This document shows positions 12,501 through 25,554 of a stretch of DNA of 64,000 nucleotides, in pieces. Source of the stretch: Castor canadensis (taxonomy: Eukaryota; Chordata; Mammalia; Rodentia; Castoridae). How positions within the stretch are numbered: the first letter of the stretch is position 1; every line of letters starts with the position of its first letter. The stretch lies in NCBI RefSeq assembly GCF_047511655.1, contig NC_133390.1:123050083-123114082 (forward strand), written 5' to 3'. Under the pieces are notes generated by a model. That model did not search any database and had not been told where the DNA came from. It saw only the letters and a program-made list of their open reading frames with translations. The translations under genes were made by a program, and so were the position numbers.

Positions 12501-13599
12501 TGACATAACTTTTTTTTTTATATGTCTTCATTAATCATGTTTAAAAAAATTGTCTAGTTACTGAAATTATTTTGACTTATTTTAATAAGGTCTCCCATAT
12601 GAATTTTAACCATGTCTCTCTATTCCTTTAGATTTCTAATTTATTTATTACCACTGTTAAGGGATTTGATTTAGTCTTCAACTTACATTCTTTAGCTCCT
12701 TCTAGATCTTTGTTTTATCAAAATTGTTTTGGTAGAGCTTTCTTATATTTGTGTTTTTATTTTGTTCTTATATAGTGTGACATTGGAGATGGATCTTCTT
12801 TTCCTTAAGCATGTTCTGAATGCAGCCCTCTGAGAAATTGTGGGTGAATGCTTTTTAACACTTCTGCCACCTTTTTCTGATGTTTGTCTTCCCCTGTGGG
12901 TTGTATTTTGAGGGCTACAGTGTTCTTCTGTGTACTTTCCTGAAACCTGGAGGCAGGGGAGGCGCAGTGTTTTTTGTTGAATAGCCTTTAGGATTTTTTT
13001 TCCTTTTCCTATAGCATTACCTTTGGGTTATCCTTCCTCCTAAGTGTGGATCCCTGAAAAATGGCATACTCCAGTCATTTTTCTAACCTTCATTGAAGTG
13101 TTTTGAAGGTAAGTAGAGGTTTTTTGTATTGAGTGGTTTTCTTTTGTTTCAGTTCGCCTTTCTCTAGACTCTTTCTTATTTATGCCCTCAGTGTACTTCT
13201 GTTGAGAATGAGGACTGCTATGACTGGGAATTCTCAGAATATTTTAACTCATTTTGTTTCCCCTGTGCATCCTAGAAGCCATGTAGAATTGGGGCTAAGA
13301 TTCATGCTGTACAGAATGTTGCTGAAACCTTTATTTTGTTGATACCACTTTTTGAAGTTTATAGTGTAAGATATAAAAAAAAATGGCATTCAGCTAATTT
13401 TTGCCTTTTAAAAACTTCTTTTTTTTCTTTTATTTGAATATTGATGAAAGATTTATGAGCTTTCAATATCCTGTAGCTTTTACCCAGAATTGTTCTCAGT
13501 ATCTTTTGCCTGAATTCTCTGTTAGCAAATAAACTACCTTTCTCTATCTTGAAAATGTCTTTCCCTCTTCTTCCCTAATTTTACCCTAAATATTATTGT

Positions 13600-13760
13600 T
13601 AATTAAAGCTTTTTGAAGTGTATTCATGTCATTCTCTACTGTCTATAGAATCAAGCCTAAACTCTTACATTTAAAGTCACTAACCAATTTCATTCCTTTT
13701 CTCCATCTTTCTTTTCTGGCTAAATCCTTCTGTTTTCCCATTGGTGCCCTGGATAATTCA
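13600..13760 (+). mobile_element. L2 LINE fragment
   Basis: Diverged text of L2 ORF2-3'UTR style (TCTATAGAATCAAGCCTAAACTC, AGTCACTAACCAATTTCATT). Short and ancient. Confidence 0.4.
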
Positions 13761-15639
13761 GAGAGGTGACTGGTACATAATGTAAGCTAATCACAGTATA
13801 TGTTGTGTTTTAGACCTCTTGATCTGATACATTCTTGTAGGAGTGTACTCATGTGTCACTATCTAAGAATGTGTCTTCAGAAATGAATGCAGGTGTTCTG
13901 TGACCTTGAAGTGATTGGGACACATACTAAAATCCATTTAGGTATTCCATTATGCTTCAGTATAGGGTGGATCAAATGTCATTTCATTCTAAAATCAGAG
14001 ACTGTTTTTAACTGAAATGCAACAAATAGTCTTTATCGCTGAGAAAAGACTATATTGCCCATACTGTTGACTAGTTTCATTGTCAAAGTAGTTTTCTCTT
14101 CTATCATATCTATATGTTAATCATGCCATTGGTGATTTTCTAAATCTCTAATAGGAATAGTAATTCTGGGGGACAGTAAATGAAGTAATTCCATTATTTT
14201 TCAGACTTTTGATTTCATACAGTTCTGTTTTCTTCTGCTTATAGCATGAGAGAAAAGTCACAGTTGTTTTTTATTTGGGCTCGAGCTGGAGTAGTTGATA
14301 TTACAAAAAAAGAATACTTTCCTTTGATTAAACTATTAGTAGAGGGCTGTTTGGGGTAGGTGTCAGTGTGAATGGAATGTCCCTAGCAAAGGAAGCATTA
14401 CCTGAACATGATTAAAGAGAAGAGCACTGAAGACAAACATGATGATTCCAAAACTTCAATTTAAAATGATTTCTAAGAAATAGTAAACTAGGACATGTTA
14501 AATTTGAAGTAGGTCTTTGTGGGATATGCAAAAAGATATTCAGCTTTTAATAAAAATTGGCTTTGGGTTTTAGGTTCTAGGCTTTAAAACAAAACATGTC
14601 TTTAAAAAATATCCTTTCTTTAACTTGAATCTTTTTCTATGCCCTTTTGTATTTTGGATATAGAATTAAATTTGAACTGCATGGTCATGTAGGAAGTGTA
14701 TCGCGGGTTCTTCCTTTCTGAAATAACTTGATATATGCCATTAAAGTATGTATGTATGTATGAGTGCACTTATATAAATGCATTGCAGTCCTGAGAGGCT
14801 TACTCAGTTATTATGTACTCAAAATAGAGAAATGCTTCTACCTCTCTTAATATGCACATGTATCTATATAATTGCTTCATTTTCTTACAGAATAGCTTTC
14901 TAAAATTGCAAATTGTATCAAGTAGCAAAATTTGGGGCAGTATTTTATTTTTGTTATATGAAATAAATGCCTCTCTTCTACAATATAGTGCAAATGTTTT
15001 CTTATGAACCACTTCATATGTTAGACAGACTTGGAGAATTTTTCATAGGACTCACATAAAAAGAGGAAGAACTTGTTGCAGTGGCATCAGGGCAGTGGCA
15101 ATCTGAAAGCAAGGAGCTACACCATGGAATGTTCTGCTTGCAAGTTAAGAATTTTGAATACTGGTTTAGATGTAGAAACTTTCTTTGTGTGTGGCTTTGT
15201 GAACAAAGAGAGAACTATCATTGTATTTACCCTGCATCTTATTTACTTGTTTTTAATTGCCCAATGCACATAGATTGCTATGTTCATATTTATGTATTGC
15301 TTGTTTATAACTGATAGTTTTAATTTTCTAAGCAATCTATGCACATATCTGCTGTGCCTGGTGGAACCCATCAGGGTAATAGTTGTAACTTATTGACATT
15401 TCTGCTGTGAACTTTAATTTTGAGTTGTTTGTGCATAATAACTGTGGATTTATGTTATGTTGGGTAAAAGTTGACAAGGTTTCAGCCACCATGTGTGAAT
15501 TTTGATTTAGATTCCTATGTATACCAGAATCTTAATTTTAAAAATAAGAACATGGAAGAGAAATAAAACTTCTAGAAATGTAAGTTTTAAAAGTAATGAC
15601 AGTACTTAGTATAGTACTATCATTTGTCATTTGTAGTTT

Positions 15640-15937
15640 GAACTTTTTTTTTTTTTTTTGCGGTACTGGGGCTTGAACTCAGGGCCTACACCTTGACATT
15701 TCTGTTCTTTTTACTGTTCTTTTACTTTTCTCTCCTTCTCCCTCTCCTCTCTTTTTTGGTGGTGATGGTGTTTGAACTCAGGGCCTACACCTTGACATTT
15801 CTGTTCTTTTTACTGTTCTTTTACTTTTCTCTCCTTCTCCCTCTCCTCTCTTTTTTGGTGGTGATGGTGTTTGAACTCAGGGCCTCACACTTACTAGGCA
15901 GGTGCTCTACCACTTGAGCCACCCCACCAACCCCAGT
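15640..15937 (-). mobile_element. SINE (reverse) with a 99-bp internal tandem duplication
   Basis: T-run, then GCGGTACTGGGGCTTGAACTCAGGGCC, the tRNA-like end of the local SINE. A 99-bp block is then present twice, and the element ends CTCTACCACTTGAGCCACC. The duplicated stretch is pyrimidine-rich and encodes nothing. Confidence 0.85.
15674..15872 (+). repeat. 99-bp tandem duplication, two near-identical copies
   Basis: The block TTGAACTCAGGGCCTACACC...GGTGGTGATGGTG occurs twice head-to-tail. The matching GCCTACACC lies at about 15684 and 15783, a 99-bp period. The copies look identical apart from the first bases, so the duplication is recent relative to the SINE. Confidence 0.93.
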
Positions 15938-17099
15938 ATGAATCATTTTTAAATCTAGTTAGAATATATGTTGAGAATGCTTTTCTTTCTAAATTTTATA
16001 GCTTACAAATAAAGGCCTAAAAATAATGTATGAAGTGAAACATCCTTCTTACTTTTATTACCAAAAATAATATTTTCTGAAGTAAGTCATTAAACAAAAA
16101 CTAATTAAAAGTGAAAAAAGAACTTGTGTAGCTGCATACACATTGAGTTCCAGAATTGGTATGCTTATGTCTCATAAATAAGAAGATATAAAACACTTAA
16201 TTGCATGTTGACAAGCTAACAGAAATGATATACATATAACTTAAAGTAATACCATAAATCCTAGGTTTGCTTATATAAATTCAGTTGTTTTTATGAATTT
16301 AAAAAATCATTTTAACCTGGGGTGTTTTAATCTAGTTTCTCCCTCTTCTCTCTAGAAAATAGGTTTGTGTTCACTGATTTGGGTAAAACAGAGGATGTAG
16401 TTCTTAGCATAGGCTAATGTAACTATTTCTAGATTTGTGATTCCAAATCATCAGCTGGTACCCAAAGAACTAGTTGTTCTAGTACAGTTTGGTTCTACAC
16501 CGAACTTATCTCTTCATTCGATACCTGTATTAGAAATCACATTGGTACTTAGTTTATGTTACTGATTTGTCCAGAAAAGCCAAAAGAAAAAGGAAACTAT
16601 AAACTTTGGAAGGAGAGAAGAATGCAGTTTTCATAGTCTGCTGTCCCAGAAATAACTAGTGAATAAGGTTTTTCCACTGGATTCATTTTAATGTGAGCCT
16701 ATTTTTGTTCTCTGATTTAAACTCCTTTTAATGTATGTCTTTTGTCTTCAGCTTTTACTTTCATTTTAGTGACATCGTAAAATCACACCCTGATTTCCAT
16801 GAGAGTAACTTAAGTACTTTTATGTTGGCATTAGTAGCTATACCTTCTTTTGAGTGGTTGGTGGAGTGACCACCTATATTGCATTAAGGAATCTAGTAAT
16901 CTTACCTTTTGTTACTCTTTCTTCATGCCTGTTTTGTCAATAAATATTTTTGATTGTCATGTATAGAATTAGACATTTCAGTATTTGTATTATATTATCA
17001 TTAAGTTTTCCCCCAAAGTTTCCTAAAGGGACATACCTTGATGAACCTATTTAAAATGCAACATACTCTCTGTCCCTTTCTCCTTTTAGATTCTCCCCC

Positions 17100-17300
17100 T
17101 CCTTTTTCCCAGTTCTCCACAGCTCTTACCACATTCTGACATACTCCATAGTACTATGTCTATCTCTCCCTTTCAGAAAAAGCTTCACAAGGTCAGAGAT
17201 TCTGGTTTATTTTACTCATGTATCCAAAGTACCTGAAACAGGGCTTGGTGTACAGAAATGGTCAGTAAGTATTTAACAAAAGAATGAATTAAGAACATAT
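17100..17300 (+). mobile_element. L2 LINE 3'-end fragment
   Basis: Ends with GTACCTGAAACAGGGCTTGG...AGTATTTAACAAAAGAATGAAT, the L2 3'-terminal word order (CCTGGCACAT...AATATTTGTTGAATGAAT in the consensus style). Confidence 0.6.
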
Positions 17301-17515
17301 TTTTTGAGACCTCCTTCTCTTGTTGAAGAAGATAGAATTAGCATGCACTGGACTGTGACTTTTAAGCTCTTATTATTGGTTCCAAAGTAAGAAATATGTT
17401 TTCAAATACCATCCAGTGTACACATACATAGGCATTTTTTGTGTATATGTATTTATACAGATGAAGTATGCAGTATGTCCTAATATTTCCTATTTTGTAT
17501 TTAAAAATGAATGCT

Positions 17516-17648
17516 ATTAGCTGGGCATGACAGTGCACACATGTAATCTACAAACTTGTGAGGCTAAGGAAGAAGGATTGCAAGTTCAAGGCCAGCTTAT
17601 GCTACATAACGAGACCCTGTCTCAGAAAACAAATGAAAATAAAAAAAG
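17516..17648 (+). mobile_element. B1-like SINE monomer
   Basis: AGCTGGGCATGACAGTGCAC, TGTAATCTACAAACTTG, CAAGTTCAAGGCCAGC and GAGACCCTGTCTCAG, followed by an A-rich tail. No tRNA-like second unit. Confidence 0.85.
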
Positions 17649-17942
17649 CTCTTGCACAGTAGGGTGATAATAAAAAACAGTAGTGTACTCTATATTTCAA
17701 AAAGGTAGAAAAAGAGATTTTGAAAGTTTTCTCCACAAAGAAATGATAACTGAGGACATAGATATGTTTAAACTGATTTAAACATTGCATAGTGTATGCA
17801 TATATTGAAACATCATGTTAATTTGTAAATATTTATGTTTTTATGTATCAGTTAAAAAATTAATAGAAAAGAATTCTGTTTATAGTCTTGTATTTTTGTG
17901 ATCCAAAGAGTTGAAGGCTTTAGTTTTCAGTAGGCAACAGAT

Positions 17943-17957
17943 AAAACAAAAGGTAAA
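17943..17957 (+). repeat. Left target-site duplication of the short L1
   Basis: AAAACAAAAGGTAAA, an exact match to 18729-18743 after the L1 A-tail. Direct evidence of target-primed insertion. Confidence 0.93.
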
Positions 17958-17958
17958 A

Positions 17959-18252
17959 CTCTTGGGGATATACCCAAAAGACTGTTACTCCAGAGGCACC
18001 TGCACACCCATGTTTATTGCGGCACTATTCACAATAGCCAAGTTATGGAAACAGCCAAGATGCCCCACCACTGATAAATGGATTAAGAAAATGTGGTATC
18101 TATACACAATGGAATTTTATGCAGCCATGAAGAAGAACGAAATGTTATCATTCGCTGGTAAATGGATGGAATTGGAGAACATCATTCTGAGTGAGGTTAG
18201 CCTGGCCCAAAAGACCAGAAATTGTATGTTCTCCCTCATATGTGGACATTAG
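17959..18252 (+). pseudogene. L1 ORF2p extreme C-terminus
   Basis: 98 codons including the stop, covering LLGIYPKD...FSLICGH. Open but lacking any start or catalytic domain. The frame is the same as in the larger L1. Confidence 0.93.
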
Positions 18253-18629
18253 ATCAAGGGCAAACACAACAAGGGGATTGGACTTTGAGCACATGATAAA
18301 AGCTTTAGCACATAAGGGAGGGGTGAGGATAGGTAAGACACCTAAAAAATTAGTTAGCATTTGTTGCCCTTAACTCAGAGAAACTAAAGCAGATACCTTA
18401 AAAGCAACTGAGGCCAATAGGAGAAGGGGACCAGGAGCTAGAGAAAAAGTGAGATAAAAAAGAATTAACCTGGAAGGTACTCACACGCATAGGAAATCAA
18501 TGTGAGTCAATGCCCTGTATAGGTATCCTTATCTCAACCAGCAAAAACCCTTGTTCCTTCCTATTATGGCTTATACTCTCTCTACAACAAAATTAGAAAT
18601 AAGGGCAAAATAGTTTCTGCTGGGTATTG

Positions 18630-18690
18630 AGGGGGTAGGGGGGAGAGGGAGGGGGTGGTAAGGGAGGGGGTGGGGGCAGGGGGGAGAAAT
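18630..18690 (+). other. G-rich tract of L1 3'UTR (possible G-quadruplex)
   Basis: Many G-runs of three or more (GGGGGTAGGGGGGAGAGGG, GGGGGTGGTAAGGGAGGGGG, GGGGGCAGGGGGG). It is far longer than the single G-run in the other L1 at 6121. Confidence 0.85.
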
Positions 18691-18728
18691 GACCCAAGCC
18701 TTGTATGCACATATGAATAATAAAAAAA

Positions 18729-18743
18729 AAAACAAAAGGTAAA
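18729..18743 (+). repeat. Right target-site duplication of the short L1
   Basis: Exact copy of 17943-17957, directly after the L1 A-tail. Confidence 0.93.
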
Positions 18744-21700
18744 TATAGAACCTAATTGCCCTTTGTCTTATGTAGCCATTTGGAAGTGTTTAATCTTACT
18801 TTAATTTTATCTTTGGGGCTAGTTGTAATATTTTCCCATTTTATACCTAGTAACTACTGGTCTGTGAAACTATTTGCTACAGAAATTTTGGATATATTAC
18901 TTAGTAAAAAATAAAACTGAGCCTCTCACATCTACAATTTCTCTCAAGTATGTTTGTTAACTTTGAGTTCATTTCTTCTTAAAGGAAGTAGAGCTCCTTG
19001 ATATATGGCAGCAAATAGGAAGCAGACTGGGACTTCACTGAGTTAAAAGGCAGTCTAGGATTCATTCTGAAATCTGCATAAAATCCAGGACCAAGTGGTT
19101 TGGGAACAGATTGTTAGAAATCTGAATTATTCTCTTCTCCCAGCTGTTATAAGACTTACTAGGTCAGGAATTATGCATATATTCACTTAAGAATGTGACA
19201 GACATTGTCCATGAAAAACGTAATGCCTGTGACTCCTTAAATGATTGGTTCATTTGTGTTGTAACTGTGTAAGATTTTGTACTAAAATCAGAAGACCTCG
19301 GAAGTCACTTCTGGTTTGACATAAAAAATATGATGATTCTCTGGTTTTCTAGTTTGTACATTTTGAAGAAGCTCTTTTTAGCTCAGTGTCAGCAAAGCAG
19401 CTGCTGCTTGAGTTTGCTTTGTAAAACACTGAATTATTCATTTCCATAAATAAAACTTCCTCAGTAATTATTTAGCATTAATTTATTTCTCTTTATTTCA
19501 ATCAACCCTGTTGACATTCTGTTTTAAAATTAAAAATATTCTTTGTGGAATCGAACAAATAAGACTGTGACAAGCCACCTTTTCTACTTCTGTTTTACAA
19601 TAAAAGATTTCCAGAGATGAACTCTGCTTTACTGTTTTTATTATTTTAATAAAATTTATTTAAAATACAGAACAAAAATATAATACTTATCTAACAGTGC
19701 ATTCTAAGTAGGTGCTTCTTAAGACCACATATTGTGATTTTGACAGATTTCACAATAATGCTTTATGCATGAGTATGGTTAGCACGTATTATCTTGAATT
19801 CTAATGATATAAACTCATTAGAATAATTACTGATTTCATCATTTGTACTTACATTGTTTAATAGGCTATTCAGTAGGAAGTAAAAGTAAAGATTGTTGTT
19901 TACAGTTCTTGTAACTCCCCTTAACTTTGCAAATGTGAGACTAGTTCTTTCTAATAGTGTATGGTGAGTTGTTACATCTTCAAACTCATTAGTCATTGTG
20001 GCTTCCTTGAGTAATTAGTATTTTACTGATATGTGATATTTCTTGTCATTTATTTACTATTGCTGGAGTTCTGTTTTTAATTTTTGTTTATTTTAGGTAT
20101 GTTACTACTTTGCTGTTCCATTTGGAGAATTCTTAAGGCAGTCCGTGTTAGCATAACAGATACCCTGTAATTTAATAGAGGAGGCAGAGAACCTTTTAAA
20201 AAATAGCATTCATTCAAATGAAGTATTCTTACTTCATGTTCCTCTTGAAACATACAAGTTAGCAATTTATACAAATGTGAGCTTGACAGATATGTAAAGT
20301 TTTAGTTAAAAGCCCATTTTGAATCCTTGTTACTGGTTTCTGAAAGGAAACTGAGGTTGCCTGGACCATGGAAGAGGATGAGTGAGGCCCTGTGAAATCA
20401 GAGATTGGGGTATGAGAGATGGGCAAAGACTCCTAAATGGAACCTCTGCTGCAGGTTCTGTGAAGCCTGTTAGGATGGTAATGGAGACCTCTGCTTTAGC
20501 AGTTGTTTAATGGGTGGTAGTAATTTTTTAGGGAATAACCACATCTACATAATTATTCTAGAGCAGAAATGTTCTATAAAGCCTTGCAAACAGATAACTT
20601 GGACATCAGTGTCAGCCCTGGAGCCATTATGCAGATGTACTTTTGTTTTCTGTCTGCAGTGTTTTAGAAAATAAAATGAACTATTTTAATTGTGCACTTT
20701 ACATAAAACAAAAACTTCAGCCTTAAAAACATAAATCCTCAGATACGGGCTACTGTGTTTCCATTCCTCCAAGGGAAACAAATAATGGTCTGGAATAAAA
20801 TACAGTTATACTTTTAAACATGGGGCATTGATGTACTTACTCATTAAGAATTTGGGCTTGCACAAACTGTTAGTGTGTATACATATGTGTAAATATATAT
20901 GTAAAATCTATGTAGGTATATGTACATTGTGTATAGTCACATAACATCTATGAGAAATATTTCTTTGAAAGTATGCTTCATTCATAAGTAAGAAACTCAA
21001 ATGGATGTCTGCATTGTTAAAAAAAAAAGATGGAGTCTTTTGTAAAAGTAAAGAATAGCATTTGTATTTTATATACAAATGGTCCAAATTCTAAGTTAGG
21101 TAGCACAACCTCAAGTTTACAAACCTTGTAGATATATCTTACTGAAATTTTATTTTGATGGCCTTAGTTATGGTCTGTCAGTAACTTCTATGTCTGTTTC
21201 TCATAGGATATGAATTTTGGGAATCTATGCTTCCAAAATAACTTACATAATTCTTGTTCCTCAAATTCTTCTTTATGAAGGGATATATATCTCAGAAATT
21301 AGAAATGCACATCTAAGTTAAATAATACCTACAACTATTTAGTACATGGGTAATAACCTAATTTGTCAGGCTTAGAAATGGTAAATATGTATTTTATGCT
21401 TTCTATTTTATATAAAAATTTTTCTATAACGTATTTTCACATAATACATACATAACATATATAGTTGAGTGTGTATATATATGTTACTCTGTTAAACCAT
21501 ACATTTAGATATGATTTTCATTTTTAAAAATTTTGAAAATTTTGTCATTTTCATCTAAATATTTGAGTTTGCTAACAAGCAAAGCAGTCATTTTTATTCC
21601 ATTATTTCAGCAAGTAATTTGACGTCACTGTTTACCTTTTCTTAAATATAAAGGGAATTAAGGAACCAAAGAGGAGTAAAATCCATTTCATGTTCTCTTT

Positions 21701-23774
21701 AGTAGTAACAGTTACAAATACATAAGCATTTTAGTTTTGGATAAACTTATTTCCCTGCTAAACAAGGATGGGTCAGTATGTTCTTCTTTATGTGGAAAAG
21801 TCATATAGAAATAGTTTAGTTGTTTCTAGGTATGTGCATGCTTTTTGGAGGGGTTAGCAATCAAAAGAATATGGTCTGAAAGAGTTGTTTCTTTACCCAT
21901 CTTATAAATATCTGTGCCTGACACAAACTTTTTTTTTTCCCTGAGAGTAATCAATCTAATAAAACTATATTCTTAAATACTTGAGCTGATAAATAGTGAG
22001 GTTTGTTTTAAAGAAGTCAAGTTTATTTTATGTCAATTTTCTATTTGCCCTGTATAAGATATATTTAATTACTTTACTCCATCTCTTTGTTCAGATTAAT
22101 CAGATTCTGGTACATATTGGTGCTCAAATTAGAATAATACTTTAATCAACTGTGTTATCCATGCCATGGTAGACTAGAAAAGCTACACTTGGCATACTGA
22201 AGATGCGTGTATTTTATTTTCTATTGTAATTTAAAAGTAAAATCAGAAATATTGATTTCTACTTGACTGGAGAGATGATTTAGTTTGAATATCAGTCTGA
22301 TCTTAATCAGGTGAGAATTAATTGAGTTGGAGATATTAGATATTCAGTGATGTTAACTGAACCATGATCAATCTAGGAGAAGCTTTCTGTTGGACTATGT
22401 TAGAATTATCAAACAGCTCGTGCAGTACAATGTAAAATAATCTTTTCATGTTCATCCTTCTATCTTCCTGTCTCATTAAATGCACCACTAAATTCATTTC
22501 TATACACAGATTAATCTTTAAAGTAAAATGCTAATGAATCACAATTTAATAAAAAATTAAAAGTATAATAATTTTGTCATAAAATGTTATTATCAGAATT
22601 TTTATAACGATATATTTTCTAGAGCCTAATTTTAAAACCAAGTGATCATATCTACTTTTCATGTATACTTTTCAGCATAAAAAAGAAATGATAGTTTTAC
22701 TTTTTTATGGTCAACGTTGAAGTGCACAATACAGAATTTTAATGTTTATTTCCAGAAGTAAAAATAGAGTGTAGCATTATATTGTTCTGAAATGTGGCAT
22801 GGGCTTTTCATTTATTTTAAGAGTGTGATAGCAATATCATAAGTGTTGTGAAAATATAAATGGTGAGATAACACCTCCATAGAACTTGCTCCTAAGTAGT
22901 AAAATTGTAAAGTCTTTAAATAAACGCAGCCAGAACTGAAGGGAATGACTTGCCTTGTTAACTGTGGGTATTATACTTACTAAATGTCTTAATCAAATTT
23001 AGTATGCCATATCTTTTATTCCCCTCCCCCCCCCCCTTTTTTTCTCTCTTTGAAACTGAGAATTTGAATCTATTTACTAGCAAGGTAGCTCATATTTTAT
23101 GGTCAGATCTCCTTGTTGGCAGTTGGCAGTTGGTGTGACTGTGTTAAATTCAAAGAAAGGCAGTGGTGTGACTTTTGATAGTGTCTTTTTACCTTTAGAT
23201 AGTGCTTTGCACTTGATACTAGTGTAGAAGAGAAAGTAATACTGTCTATATGTGGCCATATGTTTGGCAAAAACAGAATATCCAAATTTATATTTGAGAG
23301 CAATTAGTATTTAGTAAAACTAAAATATGCATGCAGAAATAGCCCCAGAGTGTGAGATATACTGGGGTTTCCCACCCAGCTGTTGCTAAACAGGGATTCA
23401 GGGAAAGGAATTTTCTTAGGGAAACAGTGGAGAGCTTGCTGGCTGTCTCACTTCACTCATTAAAGCCAAGGTTCCCCTTATCTGGACTCCATGCTAATTG
23501 CTCCTGACCTAAAGCTGTTTTTTCTTTTTCAGCTTAATGTTTTATTAGGTGTAGAGTACCTAAACTTATCACAACATGTTTCTTCAGTCCTTTAAGACTG
23601 CCAGTGTTCCTCCTCTGAGGTGTAACCCCAGCTACCTGTTTCGTACATGTTCTCCACAGTCATTTTGCACCTGTTCCTATATACAGCATACCAACACACA
23701 TGTGTTCTAAACCAAAACAGAAATATTATAGAATATGCTCTAGTGCATGCTACTGTTTTCACTTTAAATCTTGG

Positions 23775-23985
23775 AAATTGCTGAGTGCAGTTTTGTGCAT
23801 CTGTATTCCTAGCTACTTGGGAAATTCTTGGTCTCAAGAATTTGAGACCAGCCTGGGCAACAAAGTGATACTCTATCTCAGAAAAGAAAAAGCTGGGTGT
23901 GGTCACACATGTTTGTAATCCCAGAACTCCAGAGCCTGGGCTCCACAGTGAGACTCTGTGTCAAAGAAACAAAATAAATAATTAA
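23775..23985 (+). mobile_element. Two B1-like monomers in tandem
   Basis: First unit GCTGAGTGCAG...GAGACCAGCCTGGGCAACAAAG. Second unit GCTGGGTGTGGTCACACATG...GTAATCCCAG with A-rich linkers. Confidence 0.8.
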
Positions 23986-24689
23986 ATGAAACACTGGAGA
24001 CTGGGGAACAAAGAGGAGATATGTAAGAAAAATTTATGGTATAAACAGACTCATTCACTTAGTAGTTCTCTTGCCTTGTAGCTTTCTAAATCCTCTTCTT
24101 CTGTCTTTCCTTAATAATGCTCATGGATTTGAGACACTGGAAACACATTGTGTTTGGAAACACTGTGGCATTCCTTCCATGTAGTCCTTTGTAAAAGGTA
24201 GGGTGATTTGGTGATTTGCTTAGTAGGTTGTTCTAATGTCTACCTTTCAAATTTCTGTAGCAATTAAAATCTGAAACATAAAATTTAGTACTTCATTATA
24301 TTCATCGTAGAGAAGCCGCTTTTTAATGTGTAAAATTCTCATTTGAAGTATTTTAATATATTTGTAGGAATTCCAGAGAATATGATACAGATTCAGAGAG
24401 CTGAGGTATCTGATGGTATTTTATTTTAGGTGATTACTAAGTTGTCATATAGTAAAAAATCAGCAATAAGTGCTGCCTTATTTTTCTATCACTGATGGAA
24501 TGTGCTGAGCCATTGCCAGGTCTTAATTGTCACCTCCCTTTGAGAAAACAGGCCTGAGTTGTCTGTGTTCGATGGCATAGAAATTTCTAGTGGCTATAGG
24601 AGTTTTTCCCTGTGTTCTTATGATGGGAGGGAATAAATGGGGTCTGATAGTAGTTAAGATATTTTTCTTGAATTAAAAAGACTTGGTTC

Positions 24690-24880
24690 TAGATCATTCT
24701 GTACCATACTAAATGATCTTGGAAATATGCTGCAGTCTATTTAAAGGTTAGTTTCCTCATCTTGTAAGTGAAGGTAATACTAGTTTTTGTAAAGCTCATA
24801 AGAGCTAATAAACAAAGTACTTCATGCACTGCCAAACACCTGGCAAACATTCAGTTTATCTTAGTTGCCATCATGATGTT
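24690..24880 (+). mobile_element. MIR-type SINE fragment
   Basis: Contains GATCTTGGAAATATG, TTAGTTTCCTCATCTTG and AAGTGAAGGTAATA, followed by AAACACCTGGCA: the MIR core and 3' word order. Diverged. Confidence 0.55.
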
Positions 24881-25554
24881 TTTATTGGTATTATTATTAA
24901 ATGCCTTTCAATACCTTGCAAGTATGGAAAAATACAAAAATAAGAAAAAAGCCACTCAAAGTAACACAGTTACTTCCAATGGAGAAATAAATTAATCATT
25001 TTAGACCCTATTGAACATTACTTTGATTGCATCTTCAGCCTTTGCTTTTTCCATAAACAAAACCATCTGTGTTCTAAGTACTACATATTTAAGCACTCCT
25101 TGTAGAAATCACATCTTAATCTCACTTAATTTATATTCTGACAAATTGAGATAATGAATTTGCATAGCCCCCTCAAACTTTAGTTTACATAAGCCCCCTA
25201 AGTTTTATTTTTTTGAACTTTGTCTTTGGACAAATTCTTAATATAATACTAAACAGGAGAGGTGATGATAATAAACAGCATCAAAAATTCAGATCTGTTT
25301 CAAAGAAATTAGATAAGAATAATGGGAAAAATTATTTAACAAAATCATTTCTTAACATAAGGATGAGTTAAATCAACTCAAATCTGATAAAAATGAGAAT
25401 TATAAATTTAGCACTCATTCATTTAGTTCACTTACTCATTTATTCTGCCAAGCAGATAAAGTTTCCTGAATTATTAGCTATAGTGCTTTATCTTTTATCC
25501 CCTTAAATATTTTAATTTGATCAGGTATTTTAATAGGCCTAAGAAAGATCAATG

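Larger units (their letters stand above)
17958..18728 (+). mobile_element. Short 5'-truncated LINE-1 (771 bp) with intact target-site duplications
   Basis: Starts abruptly at ACTCTTGGGGATATACCC, equivalent to position 5451 of the other L1, and runs to the ORF2 stop, 3'UTR and A-tail. It is bounded by the 15-bp duplication AAAACAAAAGGTAAA. The 3'UTR has an expanded G-rich tract (about 18632-18690). It matches the 3 kb L1 at nearly all positions, so it is a fairly young copy. Confidence 0.97.

Noticed and set aside
15693..15917. 75-codon ORF with internal repeat
   Set aside because: Translation of the duplicated SINE block, not a gene.
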